A stretch of DNA of 64,000 nucleotides, from NCBI GenBank assembly GCA_009699205.1, contig WLOP01000001.1:1-64000 (forward strand). The letters are read 5' to 3'. The notes beneath the pieces are model-generated. The model was given only the letters and a program-made list of their open reading frames with translations. It made no database searches and was not told the DNA's origin. Source of the stretch: Actinomycetota bacterium. Lineage in GTDB: Bacteria > Actinomycetota > Actinomycetes > Nanopelagicales > Nanopelagicaceae. The first letter of the stretch is position 1. Every line of letters starts with the position of its first letter. Of the stretch, positions 8,620 through 16,884 are shown piece after piece. A program made the position numbers and the translations under genes.

Positions 8620-9540
8620 ATGGATGTCGACGTTGCGAGTGAAAGTTTTCTCGCACAATTGAGAGTTGAACGTGGATTAGCGGCTAATACGATTGCAGCT
8701 TATTCGCGTGATTTGGCTACCTTAAGCGGATTTCTGCACACACGTTCTATAACTTTGAAAACTATATCCCCAGAGAATATTCTCGCTTTTCAGGGTTACT
8801 TGAAGAGCCAAGGGTTAGCTTCCAGCTCTATACAAAGAAATATATCGACTTTACGAAGCTTCTTTAAATATTGCCAGAGAGAATATTCAATCGATGATCC
8901 AACATTGGAGATTGCAAAATCAAAACAATTGCGGAAATTGCCGAAAGCCCTCACCGTGGTAGAGATTATTTCTTTGATCGATGGGGCGTATGAAGAATCT
9001 AAACCGATTACCTTGCGAGATCGCGCTCTATTGGAATTGCTGTACGGCACCGGTGCTCGCGTCAGCGAAATCGTTGCACTAGATGTGGGTGATCTTCGAT
9101 TCTTTGAACAAGATGGTATCGAGGTTGAGACAATCAAACTCAAAGGTAAAGGTTCCAAAGAACGCATCGTTCCTTTGGGGAGTTTTGCCAAAGGGGCAAT
9201 TCGTGAATATCTAGTGCGTGTGCGCCCCGAGTTAGCAGCACATGCAAAGAGCAGGTCTTCCGCACTTTTTCTCAATACGCGAGGGGCAAGGCTAAGCCGT
9301 CAATCAGCATGGCAGTTTGTTACAAACTCTGCTGTCAAAGTTGGATTACAAGGCAAAGTCTCTCCGCATGTTTTTCGACATTCTTATGCGACCCATCTTC
9401 TGGACGGTGGCGCCGATGTAAGAGTGGTTCAGGAGTTATTAGGACATGTCTCAGTAACAACTACGCAGATTTACACGCTAATAACTATCGATAAAGTTCG
9501 CGAAAGTTATAGTGCAGCTCATCCTCGCGCGAGAGGCTAG
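8620..9540 (+). CDS. xerD: Tyrosine recombinase XerD
   Basis: 306 residues. It resolves chromosome dimers at dif with XerC. The N-terminal SAM-like core-binding domain covers about 1-90. The catalytic domain has Arg in GTGARVSEI, Lys in LKGKGSKER, HxxR in HVFRHSYATHLL, His in LLGHVSVTTT and nucleophilic Tyr in QIYTLI. Position next to parA and scpAB, as in other actinobacteria, supports a chromosomal housekeeping Xer rather than a phage integrase. It converges on the ribbon-helix-helix gene with 3 bp between stops. Confidence 0.95.
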   Translation: MDVDVASESFLAQLRVERGLAANTIAAYSRDLATLSGFLHTRSITLKTISPENILAFQGYLKSQGLASSSIQRNISTLRSFFKYCQREYSIDDPTLEIAKSKQLRKLPKALTVVEIISLIDGAYEESKPITLRDRALLELLYGTGARVSEIVALDVGDLRFFEQDGIEVETIKLKGKGSKERIVPLGSFAKGAIREYLVRVRPELAAHAKSRSSALFLNTRGARLSRQSAWQFVTNSAVKVGLQGKVSPHVFRHSYATHLLDGGADVRVVQELLGHVSVTTTQIYTLITIDKVRESYSAAHPRARG

Positions 9541-9543
9541 TTC

Positions 9544-9960
9544 TTAAAGTCCCCGTAATCTTCTAGCAAGGATGCTTGCATCACCTTTTGCTTCTAAATC
9601 AGCGATGATTACTGCGATAGATTCGCGAACAATGCGACCGCGGTCGGCAGCTAATCCAAGGTCTCCACGAAGTAGCAAACGTGCTTGATCAAGATCGAAG
9701 AGTTCTTCGGGGGAGAGATAGACAGTAATTTTCTCCTCATGACGTTCGCGTCCCGAAGGAGAGCGATCGACAGTACTCACTCGCCTGCGCGAAGTGGTTC
9801 TGACTGATTTTTTGGGAGAACGAGCTATTGGTGCAGCGGTTGTCGCCCCAACTATTTCCGTTCTTTCCGAATCAGGGAGCGCATCTCGGACAGCGCTAAG
9901 TGCTGGTGTTGTAGAACGAAATAGTTCGTCGGCTCCTGGCAAACTGGCTCTGCGGCTCAT
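9544..9960 (-). CDS. Putative ParA partner with ribbon-helix-helix-like C-terminus
   Basis: 138 residues. The first 75 are polar and probably disordered. From about residue 76 the sequence EKITVYLSPEELFDLDQAR looks like the beta strand plus helix A of a ribbon-helix-helix protein, followed by GRIVRESIAVIIADLEAKG as helix B. The start overlaps the parA stop (ATGA), so the two are co-translated. Small DNA-binding proteins coupled to ParA usually bind centromere-like sites. The fold call is by pattern only; the binding site is unknown. Confidence 0.65.
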   Translation of the reverse strand: MSRRASLPGADELFRSTTPALSAVRDALPDSERTEIVGATTAAPIARSPKKSVRTTSRRRVSTVDRSPSGRERHEEKITVYLSPEELFDLDQARLLLRGDLGLAADRGRIVRESIAVIIADLEAKGDASILARRLRGL

Positions 9961-10838
9961 CGTGTTCCTCCAATTGATATTAATTCACGGGCCAAACGCC
10001 TGTATGAGGCAGCCCCTCCTGAACTTCCGGCATAAGTCGTTATTGGCTCTCCCGCGACCGTAGTTTCGGGGAAGCGAACAGTTTGAGCGATTACGGTTTC
10101 GAAAACATTGTCAGGAAAAGCTTCGAGGATTCGTTCCAAAACTTCACGACTATGAAGCGTCTTCTTGTCGTACATGGTTGCCAAGATCCCAATTAATTTG
10201 AGGGAAGGATTGAGGTTAACTCGAACTTTCTCGAGGTTCTCTTGAAGCTGGGCAAAACCTCTTAAAGCAAAGAATTCACATTGCAGCGGCACGATTACGC
10301 CATCTGCTGCAGTAAGGGCGTTAAGTGTGAGGAGCCCTAAAGTAGGCTGGCAATCGATGAGGATGACATCGTAATAATCTTTGACGGATTCTAAAGTTCT
10401 CTTGAGAAAGTTTTCACGACCCATTTCATTTACCAAGGTGACTTCGGCAGTGGCTAACTCTTTGTTGGCAGGCAATAGATCCATGCCAGGTATTGAAGTT
10501 TTGAGAATCACTTTCTCTATATCTGAATGGGGATCCATCAGCACTTGGTAAACCGTTTCTTCAAGGCGAAGTTCGTGAGCATTCACGCCAAGGCCTACGG
10601 AGAGCGCTCCTTGAGGATCAAAATCTACGAGTAATACGCGTCGTCCAAGTTCGGCCAAACTCGCACCTAGATTGATTGTGGTCGTGGTTTTACCCACGCC
10701 ACCTTTCTGGTTGACGATGGGAATAATCGTTGCCGGGCCGTGGGTGGTTAAAGGTGCAGGAGCGGGCCAATTCTTAGGTTGGCGCTTGAGAAGAGTTGAT
10801 GTTGTTGCTACATCCTCTTCAATTGTCGATTTAGCCAT
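9957..10838 (-). CDS. parA: ParA/Soj-type chromosome partitioning ATPase
   Basis: 293 residues. The deviant Walker A motif is visible in VNQKGGVGKTTTTINLGA (two lysines), Walker A' in VLLVDFDPQGALS, and Walker B in YDVILIDCQPTLG. ParA ATPases dimerise on DNA with ATP and move partner-bound cargo. This is the xerD-scpA-linked ParA (compare Rv1708), distinct from the ParA next to ParB near oriC. It is transcribed away from scpA, and the 64-bp space between the two must hold both promoters. Confidence 0.93.
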   Translation of the reverse strand: MAKSTIEEDVATTSTLLKRQPKNWPAPAPLTTHGPATIIPIVNQKGGVGKTTTTINLGASLAELGRRVLLVDFDPQGALSVGLGVNAHELRLEETVYQVLMDPHSDIEKVILKTSIPGMDLLPANKELATAEVTLVNEMGRENFLKRTLESVKDYYDVILIDCQPTLGLLTLNALTAADGVIVPLQCEFFALRGFAQLQENLEKVRVNLNPSLKLIGILATMYDKKTLHSREVLERILEAFPDNVFETVIAQTVRFPETTVAGEPITTYAGSSGGAASYRRLARELISIGGTR

Positions 10839-10902
10839 CTAACGAGAAACCTCTCTGCCGCTTTATGGACGTAACTCTAGGGCGGGGTGGCACGGGAGGC
10901 AA

Positions 10903-11805
10903 GTGCGCACAAAACGCTCCATTGTGAAGTACCGTTCGCAGGTGGAAACAGCGGCGCAAGAGATCAACTCTGAAGTTTCGGGTGGATTTGATGTCCATCT
11001 AGATAACTTTGATGGGCCTTTCGACCTGCTGCTTCAACTTATTTCACGCCATCGGATGGACATTACCGAGGTTGCCCTCAGCGCAGTTACTGATGAATTT
11101 ATCTCCTTTATACGCGCACTCGAAGCTTCAGGAGAGGGCTGGAAACTCGACCAAGCGACAGAATTTCTAGTGGTGGCCGCAACTCTCCTTGACCTCAAAG
11201 CCGCCCGCCTCTTGCCTAGCGGAGAGGTGGAGGATGAGACCGATCTTGCCCTTCTTGAGGCTCGAGATCTTCTCTTTGCTCGTCTCTTGCAGTATCGCGC
11301 TTTCAAAGAGATCGCTGCCACCTTTAACGAACGAATTGCGCTCTCCGACCGTCGATTCCCAAGGTTTGTGGCTCTGGATGCGGCGCTGGCTTCTCTCCTT
11401 CCAGAGGTCCTTATTGGGGTCGGAGCACCACGTTTTGCTGCGATAGCTGAAAGAGTGCTCACACCGAAAATCACCCCTGCAGTAGCCCTTGAGCATCTCC
11501 ATATGCCACTTGTGAGCGTAGCTGAGGAGTCCCGATGGGTGGTGGATGCTCTTCGTAAGAGTAAGAGTATGAATTTTCGTTCCCTCGTCGCTGATGCCCA
11601 CAGCACCCTGGTGGTAGTTGCCCGATTCTTAGCCCTTTTAGACCTCTACCGCCAAGGCGCGCTTCGTTTCGATCAGGTGGTTGCCTTAGGCGAGCTTCAA
11701 ATCAGCTGGACCGGTTCCGAATCTGGCGAGATTTTAGCTGGGGAAGAGTTCGATATCCCAGTCATTGCAGAAGATGATGAGACAAAGGAAGGTACAAATG
11801 TCTAA
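10903..11805 (+). CDS. scpA: Segregation and condensation protein A (kleisin)
   Basis: 300 residues. ScpA bridges the SMC head domains in bacterial condensin. The family hallmark FDVHLDNFDGPFDLLLQLI appears at about residues 29-47, followed by a helical N-domain and a C-terminal winged-helix region (FRSLVADAHSTLVVVARFLALLDLYRQGALRF). GTG 10903 is used because GGGAGG lies just upstream, though the spacing is only 3-4 nt; GTG 10924 is an alternative. It overlaps scpB by 8 bp. Confidence 0.92.
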   Translation: MRTKRSIVKYRSQVETAAQEINSEVSGGFDVHLDNFDGPFDLLLQLISRHRMDITEVALSAVTDEFISFIRALEASGEGWKLDQATEFLVVAATLLDLKAARLLPSGEVEDETDLALLEARDLLFARLLQYRAFKEIAATFNERIALSDRRFPRFVALDAALASLLPEVLIGVGAPRFAAIAERVLTPKITPAVALEHLHMPLVSVAEESRWVVDALRKSKSMNFRSLVADAHSTLVVVARFLALLDLYRQGALRFDQVVALGELQISWTGSESGEILAGEEFDIPVIAEDDETKEGTNV

Positions 11806-12349
11806 TTCTGAACTGGACGCTTCAATTGAAGCTATCTTGATGGTCGTGGATGAGCCCGTCACCGAGCTTACTTTGGCCCAAATTTTGGAACGTCCCATTG
11901 GCGAGATCGTTGACGCTATCTCCCGCCTAGAAGGCAGCTACAGCGAGCGTGGTTTTGAACTACGTCAAATCAACGGGGGATGGCGTTTCTATAGCAAGGC
12001 TGAATATTCTCCGATCGTCGAGAAGTTTGTTCTCGATGGCCAGCAATCTCGACTCACACAAGCCGCTCTAGAGACCCTGGCCGTCATTGCCTACCGTCAA
12101 CCTGTTTCCAGAGCAAGGGTTTCAGCTATACGTGGAGTAAATGTGGAAGCGGTGATGAAGACCCTCGTTACCCGTGGACTAGTGGAGGAAGCGGGTGTGG
12201 AGCATGAAACTGGGGCGATTCTGTATGCGACAACAAGCTATTTCCTAGAACGACTTGGATTGAATTCCCTCACGGATCTTCCGGCCTTAGCGCCCTATCT
12301 ACCCGACCTCGAACGCCTGGATGAGATTCTCGATTCCCTTACTGATTAA
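11798..12349 (+). CDS. scpB: Segregation and condensation protein B
   Basis: 183 residues with two winged-helix domains; a dimeric partner of ScpA in the SMC complex. Conserved text includes LDASIEAILMVVDEPV and LTQAALETLAVIAYRQPVSR with IRGVNVEAVMKTL. ATG 11798 is chosen over the upstream in-frame ATG at 11765 because GGAAGG lies about 5 nt before it. It is translationally coupled to scpA. Confidence 0.95.
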   Translation: MSNSELDASIEAILMVVDEPVTELTLAQILERPIGEIVDAISRLEGSYSERGFELRQINGGWRFYSKAEYSPIVEKFVLDGQQSRLTQAALETLAVIAYRQPVSRARVSAIRGVNVEAVMKTLVTRGLVEEAGVEHETGAILYATTSYFLERLGLNSLTDLPALAPYLPDLERLDEILDSLTD

Positions 12350-12370
12350 CGTCTAACCTTCAGATAGAGA

Positions 12371-12383
12371 TAGAGTCTGCCCC
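12371..12383 (+). promoter_or_regulatory. -10 element, near-leaderless start of rluB
   Basis: TAGAGT at 12371-12376 ends 7 nt before ATG 12384, and no ribosome site is present. A transcript from this hexamer would begin at or next to the start codon. Confidence 0.45.
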
Positions 12384-13097
12384 ATGCCCAGTATCCGCCT
12401 CAATAAGATCATTGCCGACGCTGGAATCACCAGTCGCCGCGGAGCTGACGAACTTATCAACGAGGGCCGCGTGAGCGTGAATGGCGAGATAGTCCGTGAG
12501 ATGGGCGCTAAGTTCGACCCTGAAATCTCTACAGTCATGGTTGATGGTGAGACAATTAAAGGTAGTTTGACTAAGACTTATCTAGCACTTCATAAACCTA
12601 GAGGTGTTGTGTCTACCATGTATGACCCAGAGGGAAGGCCCTCTCTATCTGATTTCATCTCCTTAAGGACTGAACGCCTTTTTCACGTGGGGCGGTTGGA
12701 TAAGGAGAGCGAAGGGCTGATCCTTCTCACAAACGATGGGGATATGACTTTCAGAGCAACCCACCCTTCATATGGGTTAGAGAAGACTTACCTCATTGAA
12801 TATGCCGGCAAGCTTCCGGTGGGCGCAGCTAAGAGTTTGCTCAAAGGAATTGAATTGGAAGATGGGTTAGGTCGAGTTCTAGATTTCAAAGAGCTCTCAC
12901 CTACCTGGCTGGAAGTGACAATCCATGAAGGGCGCTACCACATCATCCGTCGACTTATGGAAGCTGTCGGGGTTGATGTACTGCGGTTGATCCGAACCCG
13001 TTTTGGTCCGATTCTTTTGGGCGATGTGCTTGAGGGGCGTTGGCGAGACCTCAACGAGGTGGAGTTAATAAACCTACGTGAGGCTTTAGCGCTTTAA
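12384..13097 (+). CDS. rluB: Pseudouridine synthase, RluB/RsuA family
   Basis: 237 residues. An N-terminal S4 domain (RLNKIIADAGITSRRGADEL, residues 4-23) precedes the RsuA/RluB catalytic domain with the motif VGRLDKESEGLILLTNDG carrying the catalytic Asp, then LEVTIHEGRYHIIRRL. Such enzymes isomerise a uridine in 23S (RluB) or 16S (RsuA) rRNA; which base is not decided by sequence alone. The place after scpB is conserved (Rv1711). Confidence 0.94.
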   Translation: MPSIRLNKIIADAGITSRRGADELINEGRVSVNGEIVREMGAKFDPEISTVMVDGETIKGSLTKTYLALHKPRGVVSTMYDPEGRPSLSDFISLRTERLFHVGRLDKESEGLILLTNDGDMTFRATHPSYGLEKTYLIEYAGKLPVGAAKSLLKGIELEDGLGRVLDFKELSPTWLEVTIHEGRYHIIRRLMEAVGVDVLRLIRTRFGPILLGDVLEGRWRDLNEVELINLREALAL

Positions 13098-13372
13098 CTC
13101 TTTATCGTTAAAAACAGCACCATGCGCAAAACGTATAAATCTATAAATCTCTATTTCTGCTCGGATTGAATAAAGATTTATCGACATTACAGCCTAATGA
13201 TGACGCTTGATTCTGGCGAAAAGTATCTATAAGTCGATTTCTGCTGAATGAAGTAAATCGTTTCCGGATCTCGAAAATGGCAGTAAGGTTCTCTAGCGTT
13301 TAATGTATTTGTCGATTTATATAGATAGTGTTTAATACGCATACCCTCTGGATGGTGGAGTACGATTATCCA
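13098..13372 (+). other. AT-rich 275-bp spacer with short repeats, upstream of aroH
   Basis: This is the largest gene-free stretch between protein genes in the window. It carries no convincing ORF. It contains a partial direct repeat around ATTTCTGCT (13152-13160 and 13237-13245), GTCGATTT twice (13233-13240 and 13311-13318), and ATCGACA/TGTCGAT as an inverted pair (13180-13186 and 13310-13316). A damage-type promoter candidate lies at its right end. It could be a regulatory region, a small RNA or a decayed gene; the sequence does not decide. Confidence 0.5.
13309..13331 (+). promoter_or_regulatory. Candidate PafBC-type (RecA-independent) promoter
   Basis: TTGTCGATT (13309-13317), 8 nt, then TAGTGT (13326-13331). 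The mycobacterial damage-inducible recA P1 promoter has TTGTCAGTG-N8-TAGTGT, so the half-site, spacing and -10 hexamer agree. The 11-nt distance between TTGTCG and the -10 is too short for an ordinary -35, which is the peculiarity of PafBC promoters. pafB and pafC are in this window. Transcription would start near 13338, about 35 nt before aroH. A chance match is possible. Confidence 0.45.
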
Positions 13373-13735
13373 ATGAGAGTTCGGGCGATTAGAGGAGCGA
13401 TTCAGGTTTCTGCTAATACCGTTGCTGAAATAGCCGCGGGAGTGAAAGAGCTGATGCCTGCGATTTTGCAAGCTAACGAGATAGAGATCGACGATCTGAT
13501 CTCTGTAATCTTTACCGCTACCCCTGATCTGACTGCCGATTTTCCTGCTGCCTCTGCGCGAGAGATCGGATTTGGGGCCGTTCCACTTATTTGCGCCTCT
13601 GAGATTGCCGTGCCTGGCGCGTTGGAAAGAGTAATTCGCGTGATGGTTCATGCCAATTTTGCTTCAGAAGATGGCGAAATTACCCACATTTACCTTAAAG
13701 GTGCGACCGCGTTGAGGCGCGATCTCGCTCAATGA
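13373..13735 (+). CDS. aroH: Chorismate mutase, AroH class
   Basis: 120 residues from ATG 13373, the usual AroH length and N-terminus (MRVRAIRGAIQV). It converts chorismate to prephenate. Active-site residues known from B. subtilis AroH are present: Arg7, Cys and Glu in ICASEIAVPGALE, Arg in RVIRVM and Tyr in HIYLKGATALRRDL. GGTGGAG is 12 nt upstream, rather far; an in-frame ATG at 13352 would add seven atypical residues. It overlaps tyrA (ATGA), so the two enzymes of the tyrosine branch are co-translated. Confidence 0.94.
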   Translation: MRVRAIRGAIQVSANTVAEIAAGVKELMPAILQANEIEIDDLISVIFTATPDLTADFPAASAREIGFGAVPLICASEIAVPGALERVIRVMVHANFASEDGEITHIYLKGATALRRDLAQ

Positions 13736-14778
13736 AGCATCTGCGGGTGGTGGGTTCCGGGCTCATCGGCACCTCTATTGCCTTGGGGTTGAAGAATTCG
13801 AGCTATGTGATGACGATGATTGATTCGGACCCAGCGCGTCAGAAATTAGCTCAAGCTTTGGTGGGGGAGAGTTCAGATCAACCGGTCGATCTCGTGCTCA
13901 TCGCTTGCCCCCTCGAAAAGTTCAAAGAGGTCATCGCCGCCGAGTTTGCACTCAATCCGAAGGCTCTCTTTATAGATATAGGTAGCGTTAAGAGTAAACC
14001 TCAACGTGAAGTTGATTCAATCCCGGGCCTGTCATCTAAGTTCTGTGGCAGCCATCCCATGGCAGGTCGTGAGGTTTCCGGACCTCAAGGAGCACGTGCA
14101 GATTTATTCCAAGGTCGAAGTTGGGTCTATTCACCTTCCCCTGACTCTTCTAATGAAGTGGTTACCGCCCTTGTCGAGATTATTGCTGCCTTAGGAGCGG
14201 TACCTATCCGCTTGGATCCTGCCACCCACGATGAGGCTGTTGCACTCGTTTCTCACTTGCCGCAAATTATTTCCTCACTGTTGGCTAGAACTTTGCGCGG
14301 CGCCCAGGAGAGTACTTTGGCCTTATCTGGTTCAGGTTTAACCGATACCACCCGGATAGCCGGTTCGGATCCGGGGTTGTGGCAAGAAATTATCAGCGCC
14401 AATAACGCCCAGATTCGCCCTCTTCTGGAATCGGTGGTGGCGGATTTGCAGGTGTTAATCGATGGATTGGGCGATGAGAGCGTGGTCCATGGATTCATTG
14501 AAAGCGGCAGATCCGCTCGCCAATTGATACCCGGCAAACATGGTGGCAGGCACCGTGATTATCACTATCTGCCGATTGTTATTGAAGATAAAGCTGGGCA
14601 ACTTGCGCAATTGTTCGCTGAATGCGCGCAAGCACAAGTTAACGTTGAAGATTTGGCAATTGAACATTCGCCCGGTCAATTCACGGGGTTAATTACATTA
14701 GCGCTTTCGCAAAGCGATGCTTTGAAACTGAGCGAACATTTGAAGGCCAATGGTTGGAGCGTTCATCCGTCCCGCTAG
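13732..14778 (+). CDS. tyrA: Prephenate dehydrogenase with C-terminal ACT domain
   Basis: 348 residues. It oxidises and decarboxylates prephenate to 4-hydroxyphenylpyruvate for tyrosine. The NAD-binding loop VVGSGLIGTSIALG is at residues 5-18; GSHPMAGREVSGPQGA and VSHLPQIISSLLA are family motifs with catalytic His residues. From about residue 275 an ACT domain (YLPIVIEDKAGQLAQLFAEC) probably senses an aromatic amino acid. It follows directly from aroH, the step before it. Confidence 0.95.
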   Translation: MKHLRVVGSGLIGTSIALGLKNSSYVMTMIDSDPARQKLAQALVGESSDQPVDLVLIACPLEKFKEVIAAEFALNPKALFIDIGSVKSKPQREVDSIPGLSSKFCGSHPMAGREVSGPQGARADLFQGRSWVYSPSPDSSNEVVTALVEIIAALGAVPIRLDPATHDEAVALVSHLPQIISSLLARTLRGAQESTLALSGSGLTDTTRIAGSDPGLWQEIISANNAQIRPLLESVVADLQVLIDGLGDESVVHGFIESGRSARQLIPGKHGGRHRDYHYLPIVIEDKAGQLAQLFAECAQAQVNVEDLAIEHSPGQFTGLITLALSQSDALKLSEHLKANGWSVHPSR

Positions 14779-14793
14779 GCAAGTTCAACAGAC

Positions 14794-14805
14794 TAGGATT
14801 AACGC
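14794..14805 (+). promoter_or_regulatory. -10 element, leaderless start of cmk-der
   Basis: TAGGAT at 14794-14799 ends exactly 6 nt before ATG 14806, placing transcription start at the A of the start codon. No Shine-Dalgarno sequence is present. Confidence 0.55.
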
Positions 14806-16779
14806 ATGGGTATCGTTGTAGCAATTGATGGCCCAAGCGGAGCTGGCAAATCAAGCACTGCAAAATCTATTGCAATCCGTGCAGGGTGGAATTACCTAGA
14901 CACTGGCGCGCTCTATCGGGCGTTAGCCTGGCTCGCAATCGAAAATAAAATTGCAGACCCTAAGGATTTGTTACGTGCGATGAAGGCACAGCCGCTCTCG
15001 TTCAATAGTGACCCGTCCGATCCCAAAATTTTTGCCGGCGGAGTGGATATCACTCGCGAAATACGAAGTGCAGAAGTTACCGAACGCGTGAGTGAAGTGA
15101 GTGCGCATCCAGAAGTGCGCACCGCATTGTTAGATGTACAAAGCAAGATTATTGCGACCGCTCGGAAAGGAATTATCGTTGAAGGTCGGGATATCGGAAC
15201 TGTAGTGGTCCCGGATGCTCCTTTGAAAATCTTTCTCACGGCAGATCTTGGAGCACGCGCACGTCGTCGTGATCAAGAACTTAATAATGATTCCTTGGAT
15301 GTATCGTTATTGCAGCAGGTAGAGAAATCTTTGGAACAAAGGGATTCGGCTGATTCGACACGCGCAACATCACCGCTAGCGATGGCCGCAGATGCAATCG
15401 TAATCGATTCGACGCAATTAGATTTGGAAGAGACAAGCGATCGAATTTGGGAATTGCTCAAGGAACGCAAATTACTAGGGTTGCCCATCGTGGCTTTATT
15501 AGGACGTCCCAACGTTGGAAAATCAACGCTAATCAATCGTTTTCTTGGTAGACGAGAAGCGATTGTTGAAGACACACCTGGGGTAACTCGCGATCGCGTG
15601 AAATACGAATGCACGTGGAACGGTCAAGACTTTATGGTCATGGACACTGGGGGATGGGAAGCCAAGCCAGATGGAATTTCGATTGGCGTAAGTTTAAATG
15701 CCGAGCTTGCAATGCAGGAGGCAGATGTTCTGCTTTTTGTTATTGATGCGCAAGTGGGAGCCCTTGATGAAGACGATGTATTGGTCCGCGATTTACGTAA
15801 AATGAAAAAGCCCATCATCTTGGTTGCGAATAAAGTTGACGGCGAACGTGAGGAAACGCAAGCTCACACTCTCTGGAATTTAGGTCTAGGAGAACCATAT
15901 TTCGTATCTGCTCTTCATGGACGAGGCAGTGGTGATCTTTTGGATCACATCACTTCGGTTTTGCCTGAAGTGGGTGGAGCGCAAGTGCAAGATGGATATC
16001 GACGTGTTGCGTTGATTGGTAGACCTAACGTCGGAAAGTCCAGTCTCCTGAATATTCTGGCCGGGCAAAACCGTGCACTTGTTGACGATGTTGCTGGTAC
16101 TACCCGCGATCCAATTGATGAACTCATCGATCTTGGTGGGTCGACCTGGAGATTTATCGACACTGCCGGTATTCGTCGACGCGCAAATCAACAAAGTGGT
16201 ACCGACTATTACGCAACGCTACGTACGCAAGCGGCACTTGAACGCGCTGAAGTTGCAGTTGTTGTTTTGGATGCTGCGGAACCAATTTCTGAACAAGATT
16301 TGCGAATCATCACGATGGTTGAAGAAGCAGGTAAAGCGCTGATTATTGTGATGAATAAATGGGACCTTGTAGATGAAGATCGCCAAATTACTTTAGATCG
16401 CGAAGTTGATCGCCACTTAGATCAGGTCGAATGGGCACAACGCGTCAACCTCGCTGCCAAAACAGGTTGGCACCGCGATCGTTTGGCGCCGGCTCTACGA
16501 ACCGCCTTAGCAAGTTGGGAACGCAGAGTCCCGACAAGCAAGCTCAACTCCTTCCTGGGAACTCTTATCGCTGCCACTCCGCCACCTGTTCGTGGGGGCA
16601 AGCAACCCAAGATTCTCTACGCCACTCAAGCTGGAATTTCACCACCTCGTTTCGTCATTTTTACAACTGGTTTTCTGGAGAGCTCTTATCGACGATTTAT
16701 CGAGCGTCGCCTCCGCGAGGAATTTGGTTTTCCGGGAACGCCAGTTCAAGTTGCTGTACGTGTTCGTGAGCGTGAGTAG
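14806..16779 (+). CDS. cmk-der: Fused cytidylate kinase and GTPase Der
   Basis: 657 residues. Residues 1 to about 220 are cytidylate kinase: P-loop [21 protein letters not shown] and [13 protein letters not shown]. Residues about 227-657 are Der (EngA), with two GTPase domains, each starting [16 protein letters not shown] and NKVD/NKWD motifs, and a C-terminal KH-like domain. Der helps assemble the 50S subunit; Cmk phosphorylates CMP and dCMP. Neither part lacks key residues. In M. tuberculosis they are adjacent separate genes (Rv1712, Rv1713); fused versions occur in other actinobacteria, so this is a known arrangement. Confidence 0.96.
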   Translation: MGIVVAIDGPSGAGKSSTAKSIAIRAGWNYLDTGALYRALAWLAIENKIADPKDLLRAMKAQPLSFNSDPSDPKIFAGGVDITREIRSAEVTERVSEVSAHPEVRTALLDVQSKIIATARKGIIVEGRDIGTVVVPDAPLKIFLTADLGARARRRDQELNNDSLDVSLLQQVEKSLEQRDSADSTRATSPLAMAADAIVIDSTQLDLEETSDRIWELLKERKLLGLPIVALLGRPNVGKSTLINRFLGRREAIVEDTPGVTRDRVKYECTWNGQDFMVMDTGGWEAKPDGISIGVSLNAELAMQEADVLLFVIDAQVGALDEDDVLVRDLRKMKKPIILVANKVDGEREETQAHTLWNLGLGEPYFVSALHGRGSGDLLDHITSVLPEVGGAQVQDGYRRVALIGRPNVGKSSLLNILAGQNRALVDDVAGTTRDPIDELIDLGGSTWRFIDTAGIRRRANQQSGTDYYATLRTQAALERAEVAVVVLDAAEPISEQDLRIITMVEEAGKALIIVMNKWDLVDEDRQITLDREVDRHLDQVEWAQRVNLAAKTGWHRDRLAPALRTALASWERRVPTSKLNSFLGTLIAATPPPVRGGKQPKILYATQAGISPPRFVIFTTGFLESSYRRFIERRLREEFGFPGTPVQVAVRVRERE

Positions 16780-16809
16780 TATTTTCACCCTTGGGCGAGT
16801 TTTCGCCAC

Positions 16810-16883
16810 CGGGGCGTAGCGCAGCTTGGTAGCGCACCAGGCTGGGGGTCTGGTTGTCGCAGGTTCAAATCCTGTCGCTCCGA
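16810..16883 (+). tRNA. tRNA-Pro (anticodon GGG)
   Basis: 74 nt with a complete cloverleaf. The acceptor stem is CGGGGCG (16810-16816) pairing with CGCTCCG (16876-16882) with one G-U pair; discriminator A at 16883. The anticodon loop CTGGGGG gives GGG, and the T-loop is GGTTCAAATCC. CCA is not encoded. The next gene, pgsA, starts at 16885. Confidence 0.97.
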
Positions 16884-16884
16884 C

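Noticed and set aside
8620-9540. Tyrosine recombinase as a sign of an integrated element
   Set aside because: Gene order with parA and scpAB and the XerD-type sequence indicate the housekeeping recombinase; no att repeats or cargo genes.
11034-11606. 190-codon minus-strand ORF opposite scpA
   Set aside because: Arg/Ser-rich antisense shadow of a conserved gene; no homologous motif.
13187-13651. Minus-strand ORF spanning the rluB-aroH spacer
   Set aside because: It runs antisense into aroH and shows no motif or ribosome site.
16810-16883. tRNA-Pro as an integration site
   Set aside because: The gene is followed directly by pgsA with no repeated tRNA end or integrase nearby.
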